Of a stretch of 64,000 nt of DNA, positions 35,110 through 44,567 are shown one piece after another (positions within the stretch are counted from its first letter, which is position 1; every line of letters starts with the position of its first letter). The position numbers were made by a program, and so were the translations under genes. This DNA is from CATQHL01 sp965242895 (GTDB taxonomy: Bacteria; Actinomycetota; Acidimicrobiia; Acidimicrobiales; CATQHL01). The stretch is taken from positions 1,054,001 through 1,118,000 of the forward strand of contig OZ251507.1 of assembly GCA_965242895.1 (NCBI GenBank). Reading direction: 5' to 3'. Under the pieces are notes generated by a model that was given only the letters and a program-made list of their open reading frames with translations, did no database searches and was not told the DNA's origin.

Positions 35110-36243
35110 GTGAGACAAGCCAGTCGTCTTGCCTGGCTTGCGGTCGTCTGTCTGCTTGCGCCGATTCTCGCATCGTGCAGCAGTGAGGAAGGCGCCGAGG
35201 CGCTCAGTCTGACTGAAGCAGTCGGTCAGATGATGATGGTCGGTTTTCGGGGCTACTCCATCGACGGGGAGGTCGAAGCTCTGATAAACGACGTCCACCC
35301 AGGCGGCGTGGTGCTTTTCGACTACGACGTTGCGAGCAAAGGTGAGATCGAGCGCAACATCCAATCGCCCGAGCAGTTGCTCGCCTTGACCGAGGAGATA
35401 CAGAGCATCTCGTCGATCCCGCTGTTCGTCGCCGTCGACGCTGAAGGAGGGCTGGTCAACAGGCTGAAGGAAAAATACGGGTTTACCTTGGTCGTACCCT
35501 CGGCCGCTGAACTCGGAACGGGAGCGGCGGAGGAAACGGAACGCATCGCCGGAGAGCTTGCCACAGAGTTCAAGGATGCCGGTCTCAATTGGAACTTCGC
35601 CCCGGTGGTCGACGTCAACGTAGATCCAGAAAGCCCCGCCATCGGAAAACTGGACAGGTCGTTCAGCGACGACCCTGCGGTCGTGTCGGCACAAGCCGGA
35701 GCGTTCGCGGGAGGGCTAAGGGAACACGGTGTCATCCCTGCCCTCAAGCACTTCCCAGGGCACGGCAGCGCCAGCGGAGACACTCACCTCGGCGTGACGG
35801 ACGTGACCGAGACATACCAGCAGCAAACGGAATTAGCACCCTACGAGACGCTCATCGCCGACGGCTACGACGATCCGATCATGACGGCGCACATCGTGAA
35901 CAGGAACCTGGATCCCGCCGGACGACCCGGCACGCTGTCGCATCAGATAATCACGGAGCTCCTGCGTGAACGACTGGGCTTCGATGGGGTGATCATTTCC
36001 GACGACATGCAGATGGGCGCCATCGTCGAAGAATACGGACTTGCAGAAGCGGCGGTGGGAGCCCTGCGTGCGGGGGTTGATATCATCCTGCTCGCCAACC
36101 AGGCGGGCGACTACGACCTAGGACGCGTCTACGAAGTGAGGGACGCCATCTTGGAAGCCGTTAATGACGGCACCCTGCCGGAGGAGCGGGTCTACGAATC
36201 CGCAAATCGCATTCTGGATCTTAAGAAAAGGTACGGAATCTGA
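35110..36243 (+). CDS. GH3-family beta-N-acetylglucosaminidase-like lipoprotein (NagZ-type)
   Basis: Glycoside hydrolase family 3 enzyme of 377 residues with a signal peptide and lipobox (ILASC, Cys23). Seen: VGQMMMVGFRG at the N-terminus of the domain, GGVVLFDYD, KHFPGHGSASGDTHLG (the Asp-His motif specific to NagZ-type GH3) and ISDDMQMGAI with the nucleophile Asp. It probably removes GlcNAc from muropeptides or chitin-type oligomers outside the cytoplasm. The GTG start at 35110 is 2 bases after the SDR stop, so it is the third gene of the HpsN-like unit, though a functional link is unclear. Confidence 0.88.
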   Translation: MRQASRLAWLAVVCLLAPILASCSSEEGAEALSLTEAVGQMMMVGFRGYSIDGEVEALINDVHPGGVVLFDYDVASKGEIERNIQSPEQLLALTEEIQSISSIPLFVAVDAEGGLVNRLKEKYGFTLVVPSAAELGTGAAEETERIAGELATEFKDAGLNWNFAPVVDVNVDPESPAIGKLDRSFSDDPAVVSAQAGAFAGGLREHGVIPALKHFPGHGSASGDTHLGVTDVTETYQQQTELAPYETLIADGYDDPIMTAHIVNRNLDPAGRPGTLSHQIITELLRERLGFDGVIISDDMQMGAIVEEYGLAEAAVGALRAGVDIILLANQAGDYDLGRVYEVRDAILEAVNDGTLPEERVYESANRILDLKKRYGI

Positions 36244-36488
36244 TTATTTGGCGGTTTGGTCTCGTCAATTCCGTGAACTTGTCAACTTGCCTGAAATTTC
36301 GTCGGAAAGGGTTATTCAGATTTAAATAAGACTCCGCAAGTCCTTCCACGCTTCGGGCGCGGGTTCCTTAACTTAAAGTAGGGTGAGACTTAAAGTAGGG
36401 CGAGGGTGTTGCAGCAGATGTACACCACGCAGAGTTTCCGTTCTGCGGGCGCGTGTTCCTTAATTCTCAAAGAGGAAAGTGTTCGCAA

Positions 36489-37973
36489 TCAACTGCAGAA
36501 TGACAGATTACCGCGGTGAACTGTGATCGTTCTGCCATTCGAGTTCGTACCATCCAAGGACTTCGGTACGCATCCGCTTAAACCTGAATTGTCGCCCGAA
36601 TCAGGATTACCTGTAAGCCTTCTTATGCTGCTGTAAAATTTGATAGACTGCAGCGTTGTGCTCAGGGCGCCCAACTCAGGTGGGATGTCTCCGTTCAGAT
36701 TGTTTTCACCCACATTAAACTCTTCAATGGAACTCAACTTTCCCATCTCAGGTGGAATCGAACCATTCAAGTTGTTGCTTCGCAGATACAAATGCTTCAA
36801 ATTAGTCAGCCTGCCCAACTCTGCGGGAATACTACCAGACAAACTGTTGTCACTCAGATACAAGTTCTTCAAATTAGTCAGATTGCCCAACTCTGCGGGA
36901 ATACTACCAGACAAACTGTTGTTCTCCAAGATCAACAGTTCCAAGCTAGTCAGTTTGCCCAACTCTGCGGGAATACTCCCAGACAAACTGTTGCCGTATA
37001 GCTTTAGTCGCACCAAGTTGGTCAGATTTCCCAGCTCTGCGGGGATGCTGCCAGACAAATTGTTTCTAGGACTATCGAATTCCAAGTACTTTAATCCTGA
37101 GAGAGCACCCAAATAGGACGGAAGCGAACCATCGAACGCATGACCAGGAGGAAGGTTATACGAAGTCAGAGTCTCAACACGATCATACTCAGGTTCCTTG
37201 TGCACTCCCCGCCAACCATCTACAAAATAACGTCCGAACATTGGAGTATCTGTGTTCCAGGAGCCGAGAAGCAGGGTACTGGTTGTAAGTATGTCTTTGG
37301 AGGCTAGGAGAGTTGCACAGTCATCTGCCAAACCGAGGTTATCTTGCGGATTGGAGAACACTCTGCCGTTCAAACATTCATGCGCTCGTGAACTGACGTC
37401 GAAAGCGGAGGAATACGACGAAACATTTTCACTAGTAGTTCGATAAAGGAAATAGCGCGCTCTCGGCGCCCACACCTCCCTTTCGTTCATATCGGCAGCA
37501 CCCAGCCCTCTGAACTCCAACCCGAACTCAACGTTTCCTGACGCCAACTTCCTAGCCCTCACCCTAGCAACAGTATTAACAGAGCCGGGGCCTGTGACGC
37601 CTACGCGGCTGGAGCCTACGACTGACCACTCCGAGCTATACCACGTATCGACTTCATTTCTCCCATACAGGAAGTAGCTATTAGTCAAGCTGACATTGTT
37701 AGTAGTGCCAGCCAACGTCACGCTCATACCAAACTGCAAATTAGCCGAAGCCAACTTGCGGGCCCAAATCCGCACCAAAGGGCCTGATCCGGTCTGCGCT
37801 GAGGCAGACGGAACGCCAATTCCTACTATCAAGCTTGCCGTTAGTGCCAGCGCAAGCCCGACGCCCAGGGGACGCTGCTTCGCAACCGCCCTGCCCGAAC
37901 GGGACTCGACCCTCGCACGCAAGACCCTCGCACGCACCTTGACCTCCTGATTTACAGATTTTCTGCCTAGCAA
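36489..37973 (-). CDS. Secreted leucine-rich-repeat protein 1
   Basis: Member of a five-gene paralogous family, 494 residues. The start is placed at TTG 37973, not at an upstream ATG, because AGGAGG lies 8 bases before it (37982-37987) and all five paralogues share a TTG at the same place, giving LLGRKSVNQ. A basic leader and signal peptide follow, cleaved after SASA near residue 60. Then comes a tandemly duplicated domain of about 75 residues: RKLASANLQFG...YFLY...YSSEW and RKLASGNVEFG...YFLY...YSSAFDV. A Cys-containing cap (CLNG...ADDC) leads into seven plant-type LRRs of 24 residues (LSGSIPAELGNLTNL-type). The C-terminus is GCVPKSL and ends HRGNLSFCS. Probably binds a ligand or host surface; no enzyme domain seen. 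Confidence 0.85.
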   Translation of the reverse strand: MLGRKSVNQEVKVRARVLRARVESRSGRAVAKQRPLGVGLALALTASLIVGIGVPSASAQTGSGPLVRIWARKLASANLQFGMSVTLAGTTNNVSLTNSYFLYGRNEVDTWYSSEWSVVGSSRVGVTGPGSVNTVARVRARKLASGNVEFGLEFRGLGAADMNEREVWAPRARYFLYRTTSENVSSYSSAFDVSSRAHECLNGRVFSNPQDNLGLADDCATLLASKDILTTSTLLLGSWNTDTPMFGRYFVDGWRGVHKEPEYDRVETLTSYNLPPGHAFDGSLPSYLGALSGLKYLEFDSPRNNLSGSIPAELGNLTNLVRLKLYGNSLSGSIPAELGKLTSLELLILENNSLSGSIPAELGNLTNLKNLYLSDNSLSGSIPAELGRLTNLKHLYLRSNNLNGSIPPEMGKLSSIEEFNVGENNLNGDIPPELGALSTTLQSIKFYSSIRRLTGNPDSGDNSGLSGCVPKSLDGTNSNGRTITVHRGNLSFCS

Positions 37974-38024
37974 GATCTGATCCTCCTGGTATTTCCGACT
38001 GCTAGAGGCTTGAAGCTTACGCAA

Positions 38025-38326
38025 ACCGCTTGAAGCTATGTTAGTTAAAGTTTAATATAATTGTCAATCAAGATTAGCACAATGATACCCCCTCCCGCCT
38101 CCCCTCCCCGTCCCATTCCACATAAATTCTCGCCCGTTCACCGTTGACAGAGGAGGGAAACTTGGGGCGAGAACGGGTCGATCGCTGTCTCTACGGGGGG
38201 TTCACCGTTGACAGAGGAGGGAAACAACTTGGAGCCACTGAGGGCGACACCTCCACCGCCCTCCGCTCCCCGGGCGCGTGTTCCTTGACTTAAAGAAGGG
38301 AACTTAAAGAGGAAAGTGTTTCTAAA
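38025..38326. other. Spacer with conserved LRR-family flank and a 26-bp direct repeat
   Basis: This spacer holds the upstream block shared by the LRR genes (about 38025-38100, ending in an AATGATACCCCCTCCC type sequence). It also has a 26-bp repeat at 38136-38161 and 38200-38225 that contains TTGACA and AGGAGG, and, at its left-gene side, the shared 3' flank with GGGCGCGTGTTCCTT. No gene is visible. Confidence 0.55.
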
Positions 38327-40336
38327 TCAGCTCGTACAGAATTGCCGTTGACCGCGGAAAACTGTAATAGTTCCACCTTCCAAGGATCTTGGTACGCATC
38401 CCCTTAAACCTGAATTGTCGTCTGCAGCAGGGGTGTCTGTGGGCAGGCTAATGCTGTCGTAAAACTTTATAGACTGTAGTGTTGCGCTTAGGTTGCCCAA
38501 CTGAGACGGTATGCTTCCGCTCAGATTGTTGTTACCCATATAGAGCTCCTGAATGGCACTCAAGTTGCCCAACTCAGGTGGAATCGAGCCATTCAAATCG
38601 TTGCGTTCCAGATTCAACCGCTTCAATTTAGTCAAACTGCCCAACTGCTTGGGAATACTGCCGTCCAAATTGTTGTTTTCTAGAGACAAATGCACCAAGT
38701 TGGACAGATTCCCCAACTCCGTCGGTATATTGCCTGTCAAACTGTTATTACCAAGATACAAGTGCTGCAAGTTGGTCAGATCTTCCAACTCCGTGGGAAT
38801 ATTGCCGTCCAAACTATTACGATCCAGATACAACCGCTTCAAATCGGTCAGATCTTTCAACCACGCGGGGATATTGCCGTCTAAACGATTACTTTTCAAA
38901 TCTAAATGCTCCAAGTTAGTCAGGTCTTCCAACTCCGTGGGGATATTTCCGGTCAAACTATTTCCATCCAGAGACAACTGCTCCAAGTTGGTCAGGTGTT
39001 TCAACTCCGTAGGAATCTCGCCAGACAGACGGTTATTACTCAAATGCAACCGCTTCAAGCTAGTCAGACTTTCCAGCCACGTGGGGATATTACCGGTCAA
39101 ACTGTTGCCATCCAGAAGCAACTGCTCCAAGTTGGTCAGGTTTTTCAACTCCGTGGGGATATTGCCGGTCAAACTACTACGGGATAGCTTGAGTTGCATT
39201 AGGTTGGTCAGATTGCCCAATTCTGCAGGGATACTGCCAGTCAAATCGTTTCTCGGATGATCGAGATCTAAGTGCTTTAATCCTGCGAGAGCATCCAAAT
39301 GAGGCGGAAGCGAACCATCTAACGCTGGGTCATCCTTCGCACCGGGTAAGGCATCCTGCCGGCCGAACATCAGAGACTCAACGCGGCCAGATATTCGATC
39401 TATACGAACTCCCAACCAATTACCAATCCGATCCCCTGCGCTCCAGGATCTGAGGAAACTGGCATTGTCTGGAAGTACGAGTGTGCTTTTGGAGGCTAGG
39501 AGTGTTTCACAGTCATCCGCCAAATCGAGATTGTTTTGCGGATCGGAAACCGCAAGGCCACCCAAACACCGCTGCGCTTTTGAGGCTTGAGAGCTGTCAT
39601 CAAGATCGTTAAAACTGGTTTGATCGGAAAACCGGAAATTGAAATCGGATGAGTACAGCACAACATTCTCACTAATAGCTTGATACGTCAAATAGCGCGC
39701 TCTCGGTATCCAAACCCTCCTGTCTTTCATCCCGACAGCCCCCAGCCCCCTAAACTCCAGCCCGAACTCAACATTTCCTGACGCCAACTTCCTAGCCCTC
39801 ACCCTAGCAACAGTGTTGGCAACGGGAATTGGATCATCTAGGCTTTGGATAGCTGTAAGACCTACGCTGCTTTCTCCTACGACTTTCCACTCCGAGTAAT
39901 ACCACGCTCCTACTTGATTACTCTCATACAAAAAATAGCTATTAGTCAAATTGACGTTCGCAGTCCTGGTGGTTTCTCTGGGCGAGCCGGCATGCCCCTC
40001 AATTCCAGTCCATCTCACACTCATACCAAACTGCACGTTGGTCGAAGCCAATTTACGTGCCCAAATCCGTACCGAGGGGCCTAAATCAGAATTAAAACCG
40101 ATCTGAGCTGAGACAGGCGGAGCGCCAACTCCCACTACCAAACTCGCCGCTAGTGCCAGCGCAAGCCCAGCGCCCAGGCGCCGCTTCGCAACTGCCCTGC
40201 CCGAACGGGGCGCGACCTGGCCAAAACCTCCAGTCGGCGCAACAATCCTTCCAAGTCGCTTCGCAACCACCCTGCCCGAACGGGCCGCAACTCTCGCACG
40301 CACCCCGAACGCCCGACTTACAGACTTTCTGCCCAA
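38327..40336 (-). CDS. Secreted leucine-rich-repeat protein 2 (longest, twelve repeats)
   Basis: 669 residues from the TTG at 40336 with a purine-rich stretch upstream. The leader contains a duplicated piece (GRVVAKRLGR then GRAVAKRRLG) before the signal peptide, which is cleaved after VSAQ. The twin RKLAS domain is present (RKLASTNVQFGMSV and RKLASGNVEFGLEF). It is followed by the Cys cap (CLGG...ADDC) and twelve LRRs with higher-order periodicity: LTGNIPTELKNLTNLEQLLL, LTGNIPTWLESLTSLKRL, LSGEIPTELKHLTNLEQL and so on, alternating (K/E)NL and (E/K)DL forms, as expected from unequal crossing-over. The end is GCVPRSLEGG then FRGQRQFCTS. No enzymatic domain. Confidence 0.85.
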   Translation of the reverse strand: MGRKSVSRAFGVRARVAARSGRVVAKRLGRIVAPTGGFGQVAPRSGRAVAKRRLGAGLALALAASLVVGVGAPPVSAQIGFNSDLGPSVRIWARKLASTNVQFGMSVRWTGIEGHAGSPRETTRTANVNLTNSYFLYESNQVGAWYYSEWKVVGESSVGLTAIQSLDDPIPVANTVARVRARKLASGNVEFGLEFRGLGAVGMKDRRVWIPRARYLTYQAISENVVLYSSDFNFRFSDQTSFNDLDDSSQASKAQRCLGGLAVSDPQNNLDLADDCETLLASKSTLVLPDNASFLRSWSAGDRIGNWLGVRIDRISGRVESLMFGRQDALPGAKDDPALDGSLPPHLDALAGLKHLDLDHPRNDLTGSIPAELGNLTNLMQLKLSRSSLTGNIPTELKNLTNLEQLLLDGNSLTGNIPTWLESLTSLKRLHLSNNRLSGEIPTELKHLTNLEQLSLDGNSLTGNIPTELEDLTNLEHLDLKSNRLDGNIPAWLKDLTDLKRLYLDRNSLDGNIPTELEDLTNLQHLYLGNNSLTGNIPTELGNLSNLVHLSLENNNLDGSIPKQLGSLTKLKRLNLERNDLNGSIPPELGNLSAIQELYMGNNNLSGSIPSQLGNLSATLQSIKFYDSISLPTDTPAADDNSGLRGCVPRSLEGGTITVFRGQRQFCTS

Positions 40337-40552
40337 CGAACTTTCACCTTCTCAATATTTTCTCAGTATCTTCATTTTCCGGGGTACTTAGAGGGGTACT
40401 AGAGACTAGAGGCTGACCCAAAACCAAGCAAGGCGCAATGATATCCCTCCCCCTCCCCCTCCCCAATTCCACATCATTCTCGACCATTCAATAAAACCTT
40501 CCGCATCTAGAGCGCGCGTTCTTTTGACTCCCAGAGAGGAAAGTGTTCTAAA

Positions 40553-42106
40553 TCAGCTCGAGCAGAAAGGCAGATTACCGCGGAAAACTGTAATCGTTCC
40601 GCCTTCCAAGGACTTAGGTACGCACCCGGTTAAACCTGGATTGTCGTCTGAAGCAGGAGTATCTGTGGGCCTTCTCATGCTATCGTAAAATTTTATAGAC
40701 TGTAGTGTTGGGCTTAGGGCGCCCAACTCAGATGGGATGCTTCCGCTCAGATTATTGTTACCTATATAAAGCTCCTGAATGGAACTCAAGTTGCCCAACT
40801 CAGGTGGAATCGAGCCATTCAAATCGTTGCGTTCCAGATTCAACCGTGTCAAGTTGGTCAAACTGCCCAACTCGGCAGGAATATTGCCAGACAGCTTGTT
40901 GTGCTGCAGGTACAAATGCGCCAAGTTGGACAGACTGCCCAATTCTGCGGGGATTTCGCCGGTCAAACTCGTGTTGCCGTCCAGGTACAACCACTTTAAT
41001 CTAGGCAGACTGCCCAACTCTGCAGGAATGCTGCCAGACAACCTGTTGCGGTCCAGATCCAACCGCTCCAAGTTAGGCAGACTGCCCAACTCTGCGGGAA
41101 TACTGCCAGACAACCTGTTGCGGGATAGCTTTATTTGAACCAAGTTAGACAGCCCGCCCAACTCTGCGGGGACACTGCCGGTTAGAGTGTTTTTCGAATG
41201 ATCGAGATCCAAATACTTCAATCCGGCGAGAGCACCCAAATAAGACGGAAGCGAACCATCTAAAGAGTGACCAGAGGGCAGGTCATCTTGCCAGCCGAAA
41301 GCCAGAGTCTCAACGCGGTCATAGTCACCTTGCTTGTGAACTCCCCACCAACCATCTACGGCATTTCCGCCGAACATTGGAGTATTCGTGTTCCAGGACT
41401 CGAGGAGTTCGGTACTGGTTGTAAGCATGACTTTGGAGGCTAGGAGTGTTGCACAGTCATCCGCTAAACCAAGATTGTCTTGCGGATTGGAAAACACTCT
41501 GCCGTTCAAACACTCATGCGCTTGTGAACTGACGTCGAAAGCGGAGGAGTACAACGAAACATTCTCACTAGTAGTTTGATAAAGGAAATAGCGCGCTCTC
41601 GGCGCCCACGCCTGCCTGTTGTTAATTCCAGCAGCACCCAGACCCCTGAGTTCCAACCCGAACTCAACATTTCCTGATGCCAACTTCCTAGCCCGCACCC
41701 TAACAACAGTATTAACAGAGCCAGGGCCTGTGACGCCTACGCGGCTGGATCCTACGACTGACCACTCCGAGCTATACCACGTATCGACTTCATTTCTCCC
41801 ATAGAAAAAATAGCTATTAGTCAAGCTGACGTTGTTAGTAGTGCCAGCCAACGTCACGCTCATACCAAACTGCAAATTAGCCGAAGGCAACTTGCGCGCC
41901 CAAATCCGCACCGAAGGACCTGATCCGGTCTGCGCTGAGGCAGACGGAACGCCGATCCCCACTATCAAGCTTGCCGCTAGTGCCAGCGTAAGCCCGACGC
42001 CCAGGCGCCGCTTCGCAACCGCCCTGCCCGAACGGGACTCGACCCCCGCACGCAAGACCCTCGCACGCACCTTGATCTCCTGATTTACAGATTTTCTGCC
42101 TAGCAA
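40553..42106 (-). CDS. Secreted leucine-rich-repeat protein 3
   Basis: 517 residues from TTG 42106, preceded by AGGATGAG. The signal peptide and twin RKLA domain are almost the same as in protein 1 (RKLPSANLQFG and RKLASGNVEFG; both have the LAGTTNNVSLTNSYF segment), showing a recent duplication. Eight LRRs follow, mostly LSGSIPAELGSLPNLERL-type. The C-terminus GCVPKSLEGG and FRGNLPFCSS is shared with protein 4. The spacers on both sides carry the family flanks. Confidence 0.85.
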   Translation of the reverse strand: MLGRKSVNQEIKVRARVLRAGVESRSGRAVAKRRLGVGLTLALAASLIVGIGVPSASAQTGSGPSVRIWARKLPSANLQFGMSVTLAGTTNNVSLTNSYFFYGRNEVDTWYSSEWSVVGSSRVGVTGPGSVNTVVRVRARKLASGNVEFGLELRGLGAAGINNRQAWAPRARYFLYQTTSENVSLYSSAFDVSSQAHECLNGRVFSNPQDNLGLADDCATLLASKVMLTTSTELLESWNTNTPMFGGNAVDGWWGVHKQGDYDRVETLAFGWQDDLPSGHSLDGSLPSYLGALAGLKYLDLDHSKNTLTGSVPAELGGLSNLVQIKLSRNRLSGSIPAELGSLPNLERLDLDRNRLSGSIPAELGSLPRLKWLYLDGNTSLTGEIPAELGSLSNLAHLYLQHNKLSGNIPAELGSLTNLTRLNLERNDLNGSIPPELGNLSSIQELYIGNNNLSGSIPSELGALSPTLQSIKFYDSMRRPTDTPASDDNPGLTGCVPKSLEGGTITVFRGNLPFCSS

Positions 42107-42325
42107 GATCTCATCCTTTCGAATATTGTCGGCTTCTAGAAACTTGAAACTTGCGAAAACCGCATGAAGCTATGTTAACCAAAGTTTATCATAGCCATCA
42201 ACCAAGCGCGAGCGCGATGATACACCCCACCCCACCCCCCAATTCCACATCATTCTCGACCGTTCAATAAATCCAGCCACTCCTAGGGCGCGCGTTCTTT
42301 AACTTTCAAAAGGAAGTGGTCTTAA

Positions 42326-43615
42326 TCAGCTCGAGCAGAAAGGCAGATTACCGCGGAAAACTGTAATAGTTCCGCCTTCCAAGGACTTAGGTACGCACCC
42401 GGTTAAACCTGAATTGTCGTCTGAAGCAGGAGTATCTGTCGGTATTCTAATGCTGTCGTAAAACTTTATAGACTGTAGTGTTGCGCTTAGGTTGCCCAAC
42501 TCAGATGGGATGCTTCCGCTCAGATTATTGTTACCCATATAGAGCTCTTGAATGGAACTCAAGCCGCCCAATTCTGCGGGGATACTGCCAGTCAAATCGT
42601 TTCTCGAATTATCGAGATACAAGTATTTTAATCCTGTGAGAGCACCCAAATGAGGCGAAAGCGAACCATCTAAAGCTGGCTCCTCCTCCTCACCGGGTAA
42701 GGTATTCTGCTTCCCGAAAGCCAGAGTCTCAACGCGGCCAGTTGTTTGATCTATGTCAACTCCCAACCAACTATCAATTCGATACCATGCGCCCCAGGAT
42801 CTGAGAAATGCGGCATTGTCTGGCAGCACGAGTGTGCTTTTGGCGGCTAAGAGTGTTTCACAATCATCCGCCAAATCGAGGTTGTTCTGCGGATCGGAAA
42901 ACGCAAGACCGCCTAAACACCTCTGCGCTTTTGACGCTTGTGAACTGTCTTCGAGATCGGAAAAATTGGTTTGATCGGAAAAACGGAAATTGAAAGCGGA
43001 TGAATACTGCACAACATTCTCACTAGTAGTTTGATAATGCAAATAACGCGCTCTCGGCGCCCACGCCTGCCTGTCGTTCATCCCAGCAGCACCTAGCCCC
43101 CTGAACTCCAGCCCGAACTCAACATTTCCTGATGCCAACTTCCTAGCCCTCACCCTAGCAACAGTGTTGGCAACGGGAATTGGATCATCTGGGCTTTGGA
43201 TAGCTGTGAGACCTACGCTGCTTTCTCCTACGACTTTCCACTCAGAGTAATACCACACTCCGACTTGATTACTCTCATACAAAAAATGGCTGTTAGTCAA
43301 GTCGATATTCGCAGTCCTGGTGCTTTCTCTAGGCGAGCTGGCATGCCCCTCAATTCCAGTCCATGTCACACTCATACCAAACTGCACATTCTTCGAAGCC
43401 AACTTACGGGCCCAAATCTTCACCGAAGGACCTGATTCAGAGTTAAAACCGATCTGTGCTGAGGCAGGCGATGCGCCAACTCCCACTACCAAACTCGCCG
43501 CTAGTGCCAGTGCAAGCCCAGCGCCCAGGCGCCGCTTTGCAACCGCCCTATCTGAACGGGTCTTAAACCTCGCACGCATCCTTACCTTATGATTTGCAGA
43601 TTTTCTGTATAGCAA
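42326..43615 (-). CDS. Secreted leucine-rich-repeat protein 4 (shortest, three repeats)
   Basis: 429 residues from TTG 43615 with AAAGGA upstream. The head (twin RKLA domain with TWTGIEGHASSPRE) matches protein 2, while the tail (LSGSIPSELGNLSATLQS, GCVPKSLEGG, FRGNLPFCSS) matches protein 3, so it looks like a recombinant. Only three LRRs remain: LDGSLSPHLGALTGLKYL, LTGSIPAELGGLSSIQEL and the last, half-type repeat. In-frame loss of the central repeats explains the short length; the reading frame is intact. Confidence 0.83.
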   Translation of the reverse strand: MLYRKSANHKVRMRARFKTRSDRAVAKRRLGAGLALALAASLVVGVGASPASAQIGFNSESGPSVKIWARKLASKNVQFGMSVTWTGIEGHASSPRESTRTANIDLTNSHFLYESNQVGVWYYSEWKVVGESSVGLTAIQSPDDPIPVANTVARVRARKLASGNVEFGLEFRGLGAAGMNDRQAWAPRARYLHYQTTSENVVQYSSAFNFRFSDQTNFSDLEDSSQASKAQRCLGGLAFSDPQNNLDLADDCETLLAAKSTLVLPDNAAFLRSWGAWYRIDSWLGVDIDQTTGRVETLAFGKQNTLPGEEEEPALDGSLSPHLGALTGLKYLYLDNSRNDLTGSIPAELGGLSSIQELYMGNNNLSGSIPSELGNLSATLQSIKFYDSIRIPTDTPASDDNSGLTGCVPKSLEGGTITVFRGNLPFCSS

Positions 43616-43719
43616 GATTTGGTCCTTTCGAATATTTTCGGCTTCTAGAAGCTTGAAGGCTACGGAAACAGCTTGAGTCTTATGTCAACCAAGCGCTGGC
43701 GCAATGATACCCCCTCCCC

Positions 43720-43944
43720 CTAAACTCCAAATGCTTCTTGACGTTCAAATAGTGTCAGAGGTGCGAGAACAGCGATTTGAGCTTCGACGAGCAACAAAGC
43801 GGCCGCACCGGCAGGTGTAAAGCGTAGATGCAGGCGGGGGGTGTGGGTAAAACTAACGACTTGGTTTTGCGAACGAACGTCGAGCAGATCAACGTCGAGA
43901 TCAGGACGGCCACTCAAGCACGCCGCAACGTCCGGCTCCGACAT
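43720..43944 (-). CDS. Small ORF overlapping the end of the membrane protein gene
   Basis: Open frame of 74 codons whose start lies 44 bases inside the 3' end of the upstream gene. The product has RPDLDVDLLDVRSQNQVV and LHLRFTPAGAAALLLVEAQ, which looks like folded protein rather than shadow, with no known domain. It may be a separate coupled gene, or the real C-terminus of the preceding protein reached by a frameshift. Confidence 0.35.
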   Translation of the reverse strand: MSEPDVAACLSGRPDLDVDLLDVRSQNQVVSFTHTPRLHLRFTPAGAAALLLVEAQIAVLAPLTLFERQEAFGV

Positions 43945-44404
43945 CTATAGATGCTGGAAAAGTCTCGCGAAGTTCCCAGTAAGCCGACAATAAGCGGCCA
44001 ATTTCAATCGTCCCTTCCGCAGCCACCGGAGGTTTTCTGCTCCGAGACTGCGCCTCGGTCGCGTAGCCCTCGCACGTGATGGTCACGTTGCCCTCAAAGG
44101 AAACTTCAACACTCCCTCTGCAGCGGAACTGAGTAGTTTCCTCGCTGGCGAACACCAACCAACAGTATTCGGTTTCAAAAGAATCTTCCTCCGACACCAC
44201 AGGTCGCCTTTCGGAATAGATGGGCCTTCCCCACTCTTCCTCGTCAAAGACGCTGACCTGGTTCTTGGGTACATTCGTCGGCGCCCTCTGATTAGCCGTG
44301 AAACCTGAGCGAACATCCTGGACGTCTTCCCCTAACGACCTGATGGCGATAATGACCGCTACGACCACCACGGCTATCACAATGATGGAAATTGTAATCT
44401 TCAT
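43901..44404 (-). CDS. Single-pass membrane protein of unknown function
   Basis: 167 residues. A hydrophobic helix (ISIIVIAVVVVAVIIAI) directly at the N-terminus anchors it, and the rest is expected outside the cytoplasm. Two pairs of Cys (YCWLV, FRCRG, ITCEG, GRCG) suggest disulfides in the exported part. AGGGA precedes the ATG at 44404. No family recognised. It lies between LRR gene 4 and the secreted protease and is encoded on the same strand. Confidence 0.6.
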   Translation of the reverse strand: MKITISIIVIAVVVVAVIIAIRSLGEDVQDVRSGFTANQRAPTNVPKNQVSVFDEEEWGRPIYSERRPVVSEEDSFETEYCWLVFASEETTQFRCRGSVEVSFEGNVTITCEGYATEAQSRSRKPPVAAEGTIEIGRLLSAYWELRETFPASIDVGAGRCGVLEWPS

Positions 44405-44567
44405 TGGATTTCCCTGTGTCCGCTCCCTGCTCGCCTACCCCGCCTGCTGGAATAAACAGCATCAATTTACATCCCAAAGGAGTGATTCACGCCGGCGCCG
44501 GGCACTCCGGCAACCCGGGCGGGGATGTGACATATACAACGCTTTAGAAACGCCGACGCAAGCTCGA

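Noticed and set aside
36640..39260. Long plus-strand ORFs with LRR-like periodicity
   Set aside because: Antisense shadows of the LRR genes; they repeat only because the coding DNA is periodic.
37100..43600. CRISPR-like reading of the regularly spaced 72-bp units in the LRR genes
   Set aside because: The units are coding LRR repeats with no identical short repeat or unique spacers and no cas genes.
43720..43944. The small minus-strand ORF as a certain independent gene
   Set aside because: Kept only as a low-confidence feature because its start lies inside another gene and a frameshifted C-terminus is equally possible.
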